Assembly: GCA_016933695.1 (NCBI GenBank)
Contig: JAFGAL010000014.1
Coordinates: 1 to 64,000, forward strand
DNA from: Candidatus Zixiibacteriota bacterium
GTDB taxonomy: Bacteria; Zixibacteria; MSB-5A5; GN15; PGXB01
Length of the DNA stretch: 64,000 nucleotides
Reading direction: 5' to 3'
The notes beneath the pieces were generated by a model, which was not told where the DNA came from, did not search any database, and saw only the letters and a list, made by a program, of their open reading frames with translations. How positions within the stretch are numbered: the first letter of the stretch is position 1; every line of letters begins with the position of its first letter. The translations under genes were made by a program, and so were the position numbers. This document shows positions 54,022 to 63,582 of this stretch, piece by piece.

Positions 54022-55962
54022 TCATTGGTTCGAACCCTGAAGCCTCGTATACGCCAGCAAACCGCCCAGCTTCAACAGTTCTTTCTGACGATCGGTGAGA
54101 ACGGCATGCGCTGTAAAGGTAAATCCCATAGTTTTGTTTTGTATCACAAACGACTTCTTGTCGACCGCGCGATGCGTATCCGCAATTATCAGTTCGTCCC
54201 CCTGGTTGATTCGATCATAATCCGAATTATCATCGAACAGCAACGGCAGAAGCCCGAAATTGACCAAATTGGCCAGGTGAATCCGGGCAAATGACTTGGC
54301 GATGACACCTTTCACGCCGAGATACATCGGCGCCAGAGCGGCGTGTTCCCGTGAAGATCCCTGTCCGTAATTTTCACCGCCGACGATGAAGCCGCCCTGT
54401 TTTTCCCTGGCGCGCTTACTGAATTCCGGATCGACCCGGTAATAAACAAATTCACTGATTTTCGGAATATTGGAACGAAATGCCAGAATATCTGCCGCCG
54501 CGGGCATGATGTGATCGGTGCTGATATCATCACCGACCTTAATCAGGACTTCGCCGGAAACGGTTTGACTCAGGGCCTCCTTGGGGGCAGCAGGCACGAT
54601 ATTATCCCCGCGTCGAATGGCCAGATCTCGAGCATCTTGTGCTGATGCCGGGGCAATCAGATTGGGATTGTTCTGGTTGAATTTGGGTGGCAATGCCGAT
54701 GGCGGGGCATCGCCAGCCAGTTCGCGCGGGTCGGTCAAGACACCCGTGATTGCCGTTGCGGCGGCGGTTTCCGGACTGACCAGGAACACCAGGTCATCTT
54801 TCCACCCGCTTCGCCCCTTGAAATTGCGATTAAAAGCCCGCACCGATCTGGTTCCCGGAGCGGGAACATGTCCGGTGCCTATACAGGCACCGCAGGTCGG
54901 TTCGGCAACATTCACTCCGGCCTTAAGCAGATCGGCCAAATACCCCTCATCGGCGAGTTGCTCTAATGCCATCCGGCTGGCGGGATGGATAACAAAACTG
55001 ACATCGGGATGCACGGTGCGGCTCTTCATGATTTTCGCAACCGCTTTCAGATCGGCATAGGCACCGTTGGTGCAACTCCCGACAATGACTTGTTCGATTT
55101 TTTCTCCAGCGACGTCACGCACCGGAACGACTTTGTCAGGTAGCGACGGCAGTGCCACCAACGGTTCGATCGTGGTCAGATCGAGTTCGATACGATCGTC
55201 GTACTCAGCATCCGAATCAGGCAACATTTCACGCCAGTCATCCGACCGCCCGATGGCATGATAAAACTCCCGAGTGATTTCATCACTGGGGAAAATACTG
55301 GTGGTTGCCCCGAGTTCGGTTCCCATATTGGTGATCGTGACGCGTTGCTGAGCGTTTAAAGTTTTAATTCCGGGCCCGGAAAATTCGTACGAATTGCCGT
55401 AACCGCCTCGGACGGTAATGCGCCGCAACAATTCCAGAATCACGTCCTTGGCACTGCACCAGGGGTGCAGTGCGCCGGTCACATGCACGTTGACCACCCG
55501 GGGCATAACCACATGATACGGCCCACCGCCCATCGCCACCGCAACATCCAGGCCTCCCGCCCCAATACACAACATGCCGATTCCACCGCAATGCGGCGTA
55601 TGACTGTCCGATCCGATAGCGGTTTTGCCGGGAACGGCAAAATGTTCAAGATGGATCTGATGCCCGATGCCATTGGCCGGCTTGGAAAACCAGACGCCGA
55701 ATTTTCTGGCGGCGGTTTGCAGATACAGGTGATCCTGCATATTTTCCGATTTGACCTGCAACACGTTATGATCGGCATAACAGACGGCCAGTTCGGCCCC
55801 GACCCGATCCAGCCCGATTGCCTCAAAATGAAGAAAGACCTGTGTCCCCGTAATATCCTGGATGAGAACATGATCGATGGTAATACCGATTTCCTGTCCG
55901 GGAATCAACTTGCCGCCGACCAGGTGTTCTTGTAATATTTTATATGTCAATGACTGACCCAT
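54022..55962 (-). CDS. acnA: aconitate hydratase (Aquifex-type)
   Basis: A 646-residue aconitase with the [4Fe-4S] cluster cysteines in VGSCTNGAYADL and PTCGACIGTGHV. The substrate-binding DSHTPHCGGIGMLCIGAGG is in domain 1, and the swivel domain (about 475-646) has GGENYGQGSSREHAALAPMY and IAKSFARIHLANLVNFG. It isomerises citrate to isocitrate in the TCA cycle. It is shorter than E. coli AcnA (891 residues) and has the compact layout of Aquifex-type or homoaconitase-like enzymes. The ATG is preceded by GGAGGATAT. It is a single gene. Confidence 0.9.
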   Translation of the reverse strand: MGQSLTYKILQEHLVGGKLIPGQEIGITIDHVLIQDITGTQVFLHFEAIGLDRVGAELAVCYADHNVLQVKSENMQDHLYLQTAARKFGVWFSKPANGIGHQIHLEHFAVPGKTAIGSDSHTPHCGGIGMLCIGAGGLDVAVAMGGGPYHVVMPRVVNVHVTGALHPWCSAKDVILELLRRITVRGGYGNSYEFSGPGIKTLNAQQRVTITNMGTELGATTSIFPSDEITREFYHAIGRSDDWREMLPDSDAEYDDRIELDLTTIEPLVALPSLPDKVVPVRDVAGEKIEQVIVGSCTNGAYADLKAVAKIMKSRTVHPDVSFVIHPASRMALEQLADEGYLADLLKAGVNVAEPTCGACIGTGHVPAPGTRSVRAFNRNFKGRSGWKDDLVFLVSPETAAATAITGVLTDPRELAGDAPPSALPPKFNQNNPNLIAPASAQDARDLAIRRGDNIVPAAPKEALSQTVSGEVLIKVGDDISTDHIMPAAADILAFRSNIPKISEFVYYRVDPEFSKRAREKQGGFIVGGENYGQGSSREHAALAPMYLGVKGVIAKSFARIHLANLVNFGLLPLLFDDNSDYDRINQGDELIIADTHRAVDKKSFVIQNKTMGFTFTAHAVLTDRQKELLKLGGLLAYTRLQGSNQ

Positions 55963-56083
55963 ATATCCTCCGCCGAATTGTTGAAGATGATATATACGTC
56001 ATATTACGTCATAACTGACCGATTCGGCAACAAAATGTTTCTGCCCGAAAGGCACGGCAATATCGCGAGTTGCCATTATCTTC

Positions 56084-56112
56084 TTGACATCAAGGAATTT
56101 GCAATTCATATT
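56084..56112 (+). promoter_or_regulatory. possible sigma-70 promoter of the EEP hydrolase gene
   Basis: TTGACA (56084-56089), a 17-base spacer and CATATT (56107-56112), about 140 bases before the EEP gene. The -35 is perfect and the -10 matches at four of six positions. Confidence 0.45.
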
Positions 56113-56261
56113 GTTGCGGTAGTCTAAAGGGGTATTCGGCCCGACAATCATTGGTCGTGCAATTGATCGACTGAAGCAACAATCAGTGCAAATGCCGTCA
56201 TCTACAATTCCCCTTACTATACAGTACAAGCAGATCAAACAATTCACACAGGAGGCAGGCT

Positions 56262-57314
56262 ATGGCGTTTTACTATGATTTCAAAAGCACCGGCGAAACC
56301 AGACGTCGGATTGCATCCAGACTGCTGGCGCTGAGAGAACAGCTTGACAATGAAATACCCCAGCGTACCGTGATCGACACCCTGAACCTGGCAACCTGGA
56401 ATATCCGGGAGTTCGATTCCACCAAGTATGGCACCCGCGACGAGGAGGCCTATTGCTATATCGCCGAAATTGTCTCGCGGTTCGATCTCGTGGCGATTCA
56501 GGAAGTGCGTGATGATCTCAAGGCATTGCAGGAACTCATCCGGATTCTGGGAAGTTGGTGGCGTTATATCGTCACTGATGTCACGATCGGCACCCGCGGC
56601 AACCAGGAACGTATGGCTTTCGTGTTCGACGGGCGCAAGGTGCGTTTCGGCGGTCTCGCCGGGGAGATCGTACTTCCGCCAACTTTCAGCAAGGGAGAAG
56701 GGTACAGCCCGATTCTGCAATTTGCGCGGACACCGTTTGTATGCGGATTCAAAGCCGGGTGGTTCAAATTCATGTTATCGACAGTACACATACTGTACGG
56801 ATCGAATACTGCCGATGACCCGGAACGTATCGAGGAGATTCGCAAACTGGCGAAATTGCTGAAAGACCGGGCAAAGGATAAAACCGCCTGGAGTAATAAC
56901 CTGATTCTGCTCGGGGACTTTAATATTTTCAGTACCGACGATATCACGTTTCAGGCGCTGACCGACAACGGCTTTATTATTCCGCAGGCATTACAGGCCA
57001 AGACATCCAATGTTTCAGGTGGAAAGCACTATGATCAAATCGCGTTCATGCTCAGGCAAAGCATGAATCTCGACAATTTGAAATCGGGAGTGTTCGACTT
57101 TTTCAAGACGCTGTACCGCGATGAGGAAGAAGCCACATATGTCGAAGCAATGGGTGACGCGTATCACACCAAAAGCAACGGTCAACGGCGAACCGACAGT
57201 CAGAAACGTACGTATTACCGCTCCTGGCGTACATTCCGCATGTCCGACCATTTTCCGATGTGGGTGCAATTGCCCATTGAGTACGGCAAGGAATACCTGC
57301 AAAGCTTGACATAG
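56262..57314 (+). CDS. endonuclease/exonuclease/phosphatase (EEP) family protein
   Basis: A 350-residue EEP-fold hydrolase. NLATWNIREFDSTKYG opens the first sheet, with the metal-binding glutamate in LVAIQEVRDDLKALQ, the Asp-Asn pair in LLGDFNIFSTDD and the catalytic Asp-His in SDHFPMWVQLP. Substrates of the family range from DNA to phosphodiesters and lipids. There is no signal peptide. ACACAGGAGGCAGGCT precedes the ATG. Residues 1-40 form an extra amphipathic helix (KSTGETRRRIASRLLALREQ) not usual in the family. It is a single gene with its own promoter candidate. Confidence 0.88.
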   Translation: MAFYYDFKSTGETRRRIASRLLALREQLDNEIPQRTVIDTLNLATWNIREFDSTKYGTRDEEAYCYIAEIVSRFDLVAIQEVRDDLKALQELIRILGSWWRYIVTDVTIGTRGNQERMAFVFDGRKVRFGGLAGEIVLPPTFSKGEGYSPILQFARTPFVCGFKAGWFKFMLSTVHILYGSNTADDPERIEEIRKLAKLLKDRAKDKTAWSNNLILLGDFNIFSTDDITFQALTDNGFIIPQALQAKTSNVSGGKHYDQIAFMLRQSMNLDNLKSGVFDFFKTLYRDEEEATYVEAMGDAYHTKSNGQRRTDSQKRTYYRSWRTFRMSDHFPMWVQLPIEYGKEYLQSLT

Positions 57315-57649
57315 CACTCCGGCCGCTCTATACTCGAAATCGGGGAGGCGAACATAAACCGATAAACGCCGTGCTCCCCGGATTGTCGATAAGACATCAT
57401 GAGAGATCGCCCCGCATTGTATGGGGAAGAACCCTCAACTTGTCCGCGTTTTTCGGTATTGTTATAATTGAAAAGTGTCGCAGTATACCAAAACGGTTTT
57501 CCAACCTGTTGTCCCATACAGTTTAATCAAAGGTCTCGCCATATCATCTCGCCGGGCATGTTTTCTGCGGTATCTGAATGGCTGACCTGTCGGCCAATTG
57601 CCATTTAGGATCAAATCGAACCCCAAGGCCCGCTCCCATATATACAAAA

Positions 57650-57682
57650 AGCCGGGACACAATGTCCCGGCTCTGTCTTTTT
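57650..57682. terminator. bidirectional terminator
   Basis: AGCCGGGAC pairs with GTCCCGGCT around a five-base loop. CTGTCTTTTT follows on the plus strand and a TTTTTG run on the minus strand, so it can end the minus-strand DUF5131 gene (stop at 57698). The EEP gene ends 335 bases upstream. I see nothing else in that gap. Confidence 0.85.
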
Positions 57683-57697
57683 CAACGGATTTATATT

Positions 57698-58417
57698 TTA
57701 CACACGCGTTGGTATCGGCATTTCATCCCAGGTGCGTCCATCAAGAATGCGTCCAGCCTTTTTCTTGTTTTTGCCACCCCATTGTTTGAAAAAGAATGGT
57801 ACCCCCGAGTCGAAACACTGGTCACGTATCTCGACAACCCATGACGGCTCCATCGGACGTGCTTTCGGCCCGGACTCCCCGCCGACAATCACCCAATCGA
57901 TCCCTCTGAGATTGAGTTTGCCAACTGGACCGAGAAGCGGCTCGATTGAAAGGAATTTAACCGCCGCCGATGTCCGGCGCAGGTGATCCACCCGGTATTT
58001 ATATTTGGCATTCTCGACACTGACCCCCATCCAGATATTGGGAGTCCAGATCAATTGATTGTCAAGTTCCTGCAGACGTTGTGAACGTTTGGTCAAAATC
58101 TGAAAGCGATGCCAATCCGCCCGGTTCATAACATCGAACATCTTAAGAATAAACACGACGGGAACATCGTCGTGAAAAAGATCACTCATTGAATTGACGA
58201 ATATATTCTGCGGCTTTTTCCAGTTCAGAGGATACTCCAGGATATCTTCATGCAAAGTAACGGTAAAACCATAGCGGTAGTTGACCTGCCCCATCGCCTG
58301 TAGACGTTTGGACATACGTTCGGCATAGCAGTATTTACATCCGGGGCTGATCTTGGTGCACCCGGTAATGGGATTCCAGGTCGAATCCGTCCATTCTATA
58401 CGAGACGATACAGACAT
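57698..58417 (-). CDS. DUF5131 (phage Gp37/Gp68) family protein
   Basis: A 239-residue protein from the ATG at 58417 ([20 protein letters not shown]). The N-terminus contains [20 protein letters not shown], a Cys-rich radical-SAM-like motif, then [52 protein letters not shown] and [14 protein letters not shown]. Homologues occur in phages and on bacterial mobile elements, often beside a three-Cys-motif partner protein (TcmP). No such partner is present here. Likely a radical-SAM fold acting in nucleic-acid or protein modification; the reaction is unknown. A mobile origin is possible. Confidence 0.85.
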   Translation of the reverse strand: MSVSSRIEWTDSTWNPITGCTKISPGCKYCYAERMSKRLQAMGQVNYRYGFTVTLHEDILEYPLNWKKPQNIFVNSMSDLFHDDVPVVFILKMFDVMNRADWHRFQILTKRSQRLQELDNQLIWTPNIWMGVSVENAKYKYRVDHLRRTSAAVKFLSIEPLLGPVGKLNLRGIDWVIVGGESGPKARPMEPSWVVEIRDQCFDSGVPFFFKQWGGKNKKKAGRILDGRTWDEMPIPTRV

Positions 58418-58508
58418 ATAATGCAAACATACATACAGTTTTATACCAACAAACAAAATCACAAATATCCTGGAACATGCAAATATGATAATTCAATAAA
58501 TTGCGCTA

Positions 58509-59333
58509 TCACCACAGTCGCTGGCATTTGGGGCAGAAGTGCGCCGAGCGTGAACCCACTTTCTCGCGGCGAATCATTGTCCCGCAATTCGGGCAGGGTT
58601 CACCATCGCGACCGTACACCCGCAAATACTTTTGAAAACGCCCGGTACGGCCGTTGACTCCGGTGTACGTATCAACCGTCGTCCCCATCATTGTGATCGA
58701 TCGTTTCAGCATCGCCTGCATGGCGCCGTGCATGGCAACAAGTTTCTTTCGGGAAATGCGGTCGGTCAGCCGCCTGGGGTGAACACCCGCCGCAAACAGC
58801 ATCTCATCGGTGTAGATATTGCCCAATCCGGCGATAAAACTCTGGTCGAGCAAGGCCGGTTTGATCATGCGCGACGATTTCCGGCACAAGTGCACGAATT
58901 CCCCGGCGCTGATCTCCAGCGGTTCGGGGCCGAGATCGGCCAATCCTTCTTCCTGCATGATTTCATCCGTGTGGCGAAGGCGAACCCGCCCGAAACGGCG
59001 ATAATCCCGAAAGCGCAGGACATGGCCATTGCCCAGAAGAGAAAACTCCATCAGATCATGTTTATCCCTGGAATGATTGCGAGGAACATAATGAAACTGC
59101 CCGGTCATGCGCAAATGCACCCAGAGGGTGTAGCGGTCGGTAAGATCAATCAGGATATTTTTGCCGCGACGGCGGATGGCGACAACCGTTTGGCCTTTCA
59201 GACGATTCAGCCAACCGCGCGGATTGTCGGCGTCTATTTTGGGGGCGTTGAGATGGATATTAGCGATAGTCTGGTTCAATATCACTCTGCGCAGACCGCG
59301 CACGACGGTTTCAACTTCCGGCATCTCCGGCAT
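58509..59333 (-). CDS. mutM: formamidopyrimidine-DNA glycosylase
   Basis: A 274-residue Fpg/MutM. The N-terminus MPEMPEVETVVRGLRR gives the catalytic proline after removal of Met, with Glu beside it. The middle has FRDYRRFGRVRL and LGPEPLEIS, and SFIAGLGNIYTDEMLFAAG is the helix-two-turn-helix. The C-terminal zinc finger is CPNCGTMIRREKVGSRSAHF ending CPKC, with four Cys. It removes 8-oxoguanine and formamidopyrimidines from DNA and cuts the strand. It begins the minus-strand series mutM, DUF1858, lipoprotein, iscU-like, although the genes are functionally mixed. Confidence 0.95.
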   Translation of the reverse strand: MPEMPEVETVVRGLRRVILNQTIANIHLNAPKIDADNPRGWLNRLKGQTVVAIRRRGKNILIDLTDRYTLWVHLRMTGQFHYVPRNHSRDKHDLMEFSLLGNGHVLRFRDYRRFGRVRLRHTDEIMQEEGLADLGPEPLEISAGEFVHLCRKSSRMIKPALLDQSFIAGLGNIYTDEMLFAAGVHPRRLTDRISRKKLVAMHGAMQAMLKRSITMMGTTVDTYTGVNGRTGRFQKYLRVYGRDGEPCPNCGTMIRREKVGSRSAHFCPKCQRLW

Positions 59334-59366
59334 CGGTCAAGCCCCTTGGTACCATCCACTCCCGGA

Positions 59367-59582
59367 TCAGGAGTTGGGTTCCTCCTGAATGATCCGATTG
59401 AGATCGGCGATAATGTCATTGACATCATGTCCATGCAATGCGGCGCCCATTTCCAGCGTTTCCAGTTTCATGCTCGGACACTGATAACAGCCGCCGTGAA
59501 AATACTTCATGATAACCGATGCGGCCTGCGGGACTTTTTCCAGGATTTCGCCCATGGTGGTGTTTTTGGTAATGGTAATCAT
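59367..59582 (-). CDS. DUF1858 domain protein
   Basis: A 71-residue single-domain DUF1858 protein with the pattern TTMGEILEKVPQAASVIMKY and GGCYQCPSMKLETLEMGAAL, including the C-x-x-C pair. Such domains occur alone or next to hydrogenases and iron-sulfur or hybrid-cluster proteins, and their ligand is unknown. GAGGTTCTCCC precedes the ATG. It lies 15 bases from the lipoprotein gene upstream and 33 from mutM downstream. Confidence 0.85.
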   Translation of the reverse strand: MITITKNTTMGEILEKVPQAASVIMKYFHGGCYQCPSMKLETLEMGAALHGHDVNDIIADLNRIIQEEPNS

Positions 59583-59597
59583 CGGGAGAACCTCATC

Positions 59598-60257
59598 TTA
59601 TGGATTCTGCGGATAGCTGACACCATCGACGGTCGCCTCCAGCAATTCGCCTTTTATCAGTGACGTTTCGAACTTGACAACACCGACATCGCGGGCAAAC
59701 CAGCGGATGATTTCCGGAGCAATTACACGGCTTGCCGCCCCCCCCAGCGCGGAATAACTCATCCGAACCTTGACACAGTCTTCAAATAACCCAGCCGGCG
59801 TTACCACTGATTCAATTGCCATGATTTCATATGCCACCTGCACCCGGACATGGGTATTTGTCGAATCCGAGCGTATTTCCACTGCCGAGACCAGCAGCGT
59901 GTCGCCGACGATATTCGACCAGGGGGCAAAAGGCAACGACGGGACAAAATGCACCGACGCCAGCCGGGCACTGCCGAAATACATATTGTTCCAGTACACG
60001 CCACCATGTTCATCAAGGATATAATCCTCATGTGACAGCGGATGCCCCGCCGAATCGTAGTAGGTTTTTGTGAACAGGTTATCGAGTTGCCGTGTCACGA
60101 CCGCTTCACCCTTGGACGAGCTGAATAAATAGCGATCACCTTCATGAAGCGGGAAATAGTCCGAGGGAATGATTTTTTTCGGACGTTCCAACCGTTCGAC
60201 ACACCCGCACATCATCACGGCCAGAATAATCAGCAGTATGGCAGTTTTTATTTTCAT
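59598..60257 (-). CDS. lipoprotein of unknown function
   Basis: A 219-residue lipoprotein. The signal sequence ILLIILAVMMCGC puts the lipid-bearing cysteine at residue 18. The mature protein is beta-rich (YFPLHEGDRYLFSSSKGEAV, GGVYWNNMYFGSA, YEIMAIESVVTPAGLFEDCV) and resembles the many single-domain outer-surface lipoproteins of FCB bacteria. No named domain is recognised. It lies two bases after the IscU-like gene, so co-transcription is likely. Confidence 0.7.
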   Translation of the reverse strand: MKIKTAILLIILAVMMCGCVERLERPKKIIPSDYFPLHEGDRYLFSSSKGEAVVTRQLDNLFTKTYYDSAGHPLSHEDYILDEHGGVYWNNMYFGSARLASVHFVPSLPFAPWSNIVGDTLLVSAVEIRSDSTNTHVRVQVAYEIMAIESVVTPAGLFEDCVKVRMSYSALGGAASRVIAPEIIRWFARDVGVVKFETSLIKGELLEATVDGVSYPQNP

Positions 60258-60259
60258 GG

Positions 60260-60634
60260 TTACGCCTCGCTGTTGCGACTGCGGTAATCGGCAATGGCCG
60301 CCCTCAATGCGTCCGTTGCCAGATTCGAGCAGTGCATTTTAACCGGCGGCAGGCCGTCGAGCGCATCGGCGACCTCGTCGCGCGTGAGTTTTTCCGCTTC
60401 GGCCAGCGTCCGCCCCTTCGCCAGCTCGGTGGTAATGGAACTGGTTGCAATCGCGGCGCCGCACCCAAACGTTTTGAATTTTATATCCGAAATAATTTCG
60501 TCATCGATTTTCAGGTAGATCGTCATAATGTCGCCGCAGGAGGGATTTCCGACCGTGCCGATCCCGTCGGCATTCTCGATTTCGCCGACATTGCGGGGAT
60601 TCTGAAAGTGTTCGATAACCTTTTCTGAATACAT
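60260..60634 (-). CDS. iscU: IscU/NifU-N-type iron-sulfur cluster scaffold
   Basis: A 124-residue scaffold protein. MYSEKVIEHFQNPRNVGEIE is the family N-terminus, the first cluster cysteine is in GNPSCGDIMTIYLKI, the second in KFKTFGCGAAIATSS and the third in VKMHCSNLATDALRAA, so the three-Cys site is complete. It assembles [2Fe-2S] and [4Fe-4S] clusters with a cysteine desulfurase. No IscS, HscA/B or ferredoxin gene is nearby. GAGAGGTTTACGA precedes the ATG. It is the first gene of a small operon with a lipoprotein gene. Confidence 0.92.
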   Translation of the reverse strand: MYSEKVIEHFQNPRNVGEIENADGIGTVGNPSCGDIMTIYLKIDDEIISDIKFKTFGCGAAIATSSITTELAKGRTLAEAEKLTRDEVADALDGLPPVKMHCSNLATDALRAAIADYRSRNSEA

Positions 60635-60726
60635 TCGTAAACCTCTCAGCCGTAATAATCAAGGCATATAATATATGGATTCGCGGCCAAATGGCAAGGG
60701 ATTCAAGCGGACCGAACTGACCCGCG

Positions 60727-61725
60727 TTAGCGGTTGTGATGCGAGGTTACCTCACCAGCACTGAAAATCTGCAGGCCGTTTTTGGTTTCCACCACCAGGT
60801 GCCCCATATCGTCGATATCGACCACGGTGCCGGTGATGGTTTTTCGCCCCATTTTCAGATTGACCGTGGTCTTCAACAGGGAGGAATGTAAAAGAATCCG
60901 CTCCCGCATCGCCGCCAGACCATTTTTTTTGAATAACACGTAGGCGGTTTCAAATGCGGTCAGGAATCGCTGAACGAATTCCACCCGATTAACTTTTTTT
61001 CCCAAACCGATTCTGATCGAGGAGGCCTGTTTTTTCAGTTCCCTGGGGAAATCGCCGCGCCCATGATTGATATTCACCCCGACCCCAACCACGACATAAT
61101 TGATTCGGCCGATTTCCGCCGACAATTCGGTTAGAATCCCGGCGGCTTTAATGCCTTTGATCAGGACATCATTGGGCCATTTGATTTTGACATCGATTTT
61201 ACCGTATTCTTTAATCGTCTCGGCTAAAACCACCGCGGTCATTAGTGATATCCCCGGCGCCATAGTCGGCGGGATTCTGGGATTGAGAACCAGTGAGCAA
61301 TACAGCCCTACCCCGTGCGGTGAATGCCACGAACGCCCCATCCGTCCCCGTCCCCGGGTCTGGCTTTCAGCAATAACCAGCGTTCCTTCGGGCGCGCCGC
61401 TCATTGCCAGACGATGCGCGATTAAATTGGTGGATTGAATCGACCGATACGCCTCCACCCGGCGACCGACAAAGACGGTCTTCAGGCCGTTGGCAATCTC
61501 CGCCGGAAGGAAACTGTCCGGCGCGGAGCGAAAAATGATCCGCCCTTTGCCGTCGATTTTCAGCGAATAACCCAGCTGGGTCAGACGGTTAACCGCTTCG
61601 ACCAGTTGTTCCCTCGTGGATTTGAGATTACGGGTCATGCGGTCGGGATTGAACGGATGTCCCTTTTTTCGGCGGACTCTCGCCAGCAAAGCATCCGAAA
61701 GCGCATCGAGTTCGATCGGGTTCAT
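60727..61725 (-). CDS. birA: bifunctional biotin ligase/biotin operon repressor
   Basis: A 332-residue BirA. An N-terminal winged helix (LKSTREQLVEAVNRLTQLGY) is followed by the ligase domain with biotinyl-AMP loop RGRMGRSWHSPHGVGLYCSL, KWPNDVLIKGIKAAGIL and VVVGVGVNINHG. The C-terminal SH3-like domain ends NGLQIFSAGEVTSH. The enzyme biotinylates acetyl-CoA carboxylase and, when bound to DNA, can repress biotin genes. It begins one base after the nadC stop, so the pair is transcribed together. Confidence 0.93.
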   Translation of the reverse strand: MNPIELDALSDALLARVRRKKGHPFNPDRMTRNLKSTREQLVEAVNRLTQLGYSLKIDGKGRIIFRSAPDSFLPAEIANGLKTVFVGRRVEAYRSIQSTNLIAHRLAMSGAPEGTLVIAESQTRGRGRMGRSWHSPHGVGLYCSLVLNPRIPPTMAPGISLMTAVVLAETIKEYGKIDVKIKWPNDVLIKGIKAAGILTELSAEIGRINYVVVGVGVNINHGRGDFPRELKKQASSIRIGLGKKVNRVEFVQRFLTAFETAYVLFKKNGLAAMRERILLHSSLLKTTVNLKMGRKTITGTVVDIDDMGHLVVETKNGLQIFSAGEVTSHHNR

Positions 61726-61726
61726 A

Positions 61727-62611
61727 TTATGATGAAATTTTCATCGAAAAATCGGACGATGGCGCCGAATGGGTCAATAAACCAATGGAAACAAAATCGA
61801 CTCCTGTTTCGGCGATGGCGCGGACCGTCTCAAGATTGACGTTGCCGGACGCTTCCAGCAGAAGATCATCGGCCAGAGAACGGGCTTTAGTTACCAATGC
61901 TCTTAACTGCTCGGGAGAGCGGTTATCCAGCAAAAGCCGTTTGACCCCGCAGGCGACCGCCTCGGCAAGCTGTTCCTCGGTCTCGACTTCCACCTCGATA
62001 TTGAGTTTGTCGCCGGGATAGCCGTAGTTGCGCTCGAAATCATCTTTCGCCGCGAAATCCCGTACACGTTTCACCGCCACGGTGATCGATCCGCAGGCGA
62101 TATGATTATCCTTGATCAGCACCATGTCATACAAGCCGAATCGATGATTCACCCCGCCGCCGCAGGTAACCGCGTATTTTTCCAAATACCGCAGGCCGGG
62201 AGTGGTTTTGCGGGTGTCGAGAATCACCGTCTCGGTGCCTTTGATCTTTTCAACGAATTTCGATACCAGCGTGGCGATTCCCGAAAGATGCCCCAGATAA
62301 TTCAGCGCGGTGCGTTCGCCGGTTAAAATCGCACGAGCATTGCCTTCGTACTCGACAATCGTGTCGCCGGCAGTGAACGATTCACCGTCATGCTTGATCG
62401 TGTTGATTTTCAGTTCCTTGTCGAGAATCTGCAGAACGGCGCTTGCCACCGGCAGTCCCGCCAGATATCCGTCAGATTTGGCAACGATTCGCGCTTTGAC
62501 CGGTTTGTCCTCGATCGTGGCGAGCGATGTGATATCACCCGGCCCGATATCTTCCATTAACGCGACTTCGATCTGCCGCAGAATGACTTCATCTATCGCA
62601 TTGCTATCCAT
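61727..62611 (-). CDS. nadC: nicotinate-nucleotide pyrophosphorylase (carboxylating)
   Basis: A 294-residue QPRTase with N-terminal VALMEDIGPGDITSLATIED and the phosphoribosyl-transfer core: VILDTRKTTPGLRYLEKYAV, CGGGVNHRFGLYDMVLIKDN and VDFVSIGLLTHSAPSSDFSM. It converts quinolinate and PRPP to nicotinate mononucleotide in de novo NAD synthesis. The ATG at 62611 is preferred over a TTG at 62647, which adds twelve residues without similarity. The birA gene follows one base away. nadA and nadB are not in the window. Confidence 0.95.
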   Translation of the reverse strand: MDSNAIDEVILRQIEVALMEDIGPGDITSLATIEDKPVKARIVAKSDGYLAGLPVASAVLQILDKELKINTIKHDGESFTAGDTIVEYEGNARAILTGERTALNYLGHLSGIATLVSKFVEKIKGTETVILDTRKTTPGLRYLEKYAVTCGGGVNHRFGLYDMVLIKDNHIACGSITVAVKRVRDFAAKDDFERNYGYPGDKLNIEVEVETEEQLAEAVACGVKRLLLDNRSPEQLRALVTKARSLADDLLLEASGNVNLETVRAIAETGVDFVSIGLLTHSAPSSDFSMKISS

Positions 62612-62665
62612 AGACAGGTAAAATACAGGAAAGACGCGTGCTGTCAACGATTGTTTGTTTCAATC

Positions 62666-63553
62666 CTATCGTTCTATTTTCTCCACCCGTACCGGCGGGG
62701 CGGTGCCGTCCTTACCCACGCCCATATACAGCGTGACATGCGGGAACGGGATTTCGATCTTGTTTTCATCGAACGCCTTTTTCAACAGGCGATTGAACTC
62801 GCGACCCACTCTCCATTGTTTGATCGGTTTGGTTTTGATCCGGGCTCTGATCACCACCGATGAATCCGCGAATTTATCCAGCCCCAAAACCTCGATCGGA
62901 TCCAGAATGTCATCGGTATAATCCGGCAGGGCGCGCAACCGCTCATCGACCTTTTTGATCACCTCGATCACGTCATCGACATTTTCACGATACGCCACGC
63001 CGATATCGGCCAGGAAAAAGGCATACCCCTTGGTCATATTGGTCACCAGATCGATATTGCCGTTGCGGACATAGTGTACCGAACCTTCCAGGTCGCGAAG
63101 CACTGTCGTGCGCAGGGTTACCCGCTCCACCAAACCGCCCTTGCCGGCAATATTGACAACGTCGCCGACCCGAATCTGATCCTCCAGCAGAATAAAAAAG
63201 CCGCTGATCACATCCTGCACCAACTGCTGGGCGCCGAAACCGATCGCCAGCCCGACAATCCCCGCCGCGGCGAGAATCGGGCCGATTTCAATGCCCACCT
63301 CACCGAGTATCATCACCAGCGCGACCGCCATGATGACCACTGTCAGTGTATATTTCAACAACGATCCCAGCGTATCGGCGCGCTTGCGCATTTCGTTGTC
63401 GTCGGTGGATTTTTTTAACGTGCTGAAAATGCGGGTGGAGAGTACACCCGCCAGTTTAAGCGCGATCAGCAGGCCGATAATGATAATAACGATACGAATT
63501 CCGCTGGTCATCAGCCAGTCGCGGGTTATGTCCCAAATTTGATTAACATCCAT
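62666..63553 (-). CDS. mscS: small-conductance mechanosensitive channel (MscS)
   Basis: A 295-residue MscS-type channel. The first membrane helix (IRIVIIIIGLLIALKLAGVL) is followed by the pore helix region GPILAAAGIVGLAIGFGAQQ and VQDVISGFFILLEDQIRVGD, the family signature. A beta domain (GGLVERVTLRTTVLRDLEGS) and an alpha-beta C-terminal domain with IVIRARIKTKPIKQW follow. It opens under membrane tension to release solutes. The ATG follows GGGAGCTTGAT. Next to it is a CorA-type transporter gene, 29 bases away. Confidence 0.92.
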   Translation of the reverse strand: MDVNQIWDITRDWLMTSGIRIVIIIIGLLIALKLAGVLSTRIFSTLKKSTDDNEMRKRADTLGSLLKYTLTVVIMAVALVMILGEVGIEIGPILAAAGIVGLAIGFGAQQLVQDVISGFFILLEDQIRVGDVVNIAGKGGLVERVTLRTTVLRDLEGSVHYVRNGNIDLVTNMTKGYAFFLADIGVAYRENVDDVIEVIKKVDERLRALPDYTDDILDPIEVLGLDKFADSSVVIRARIKTKPIKQWRVGREFNRLLKKAFDENKIEIPFPHVTLYMGVGKDGTAPPVRVEKIER

Positions 63554-63582
63554 ATCAAGCTCCCAAAATTTCGTCTATAAAA

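Noticed and set aside
54027..54036. GGTTCGAACC resembling a tRNA T-arm
   Set aside because: It lies in the end of the aconitase gene and no acceptor, D-arm or anticodon arm could be built around it.
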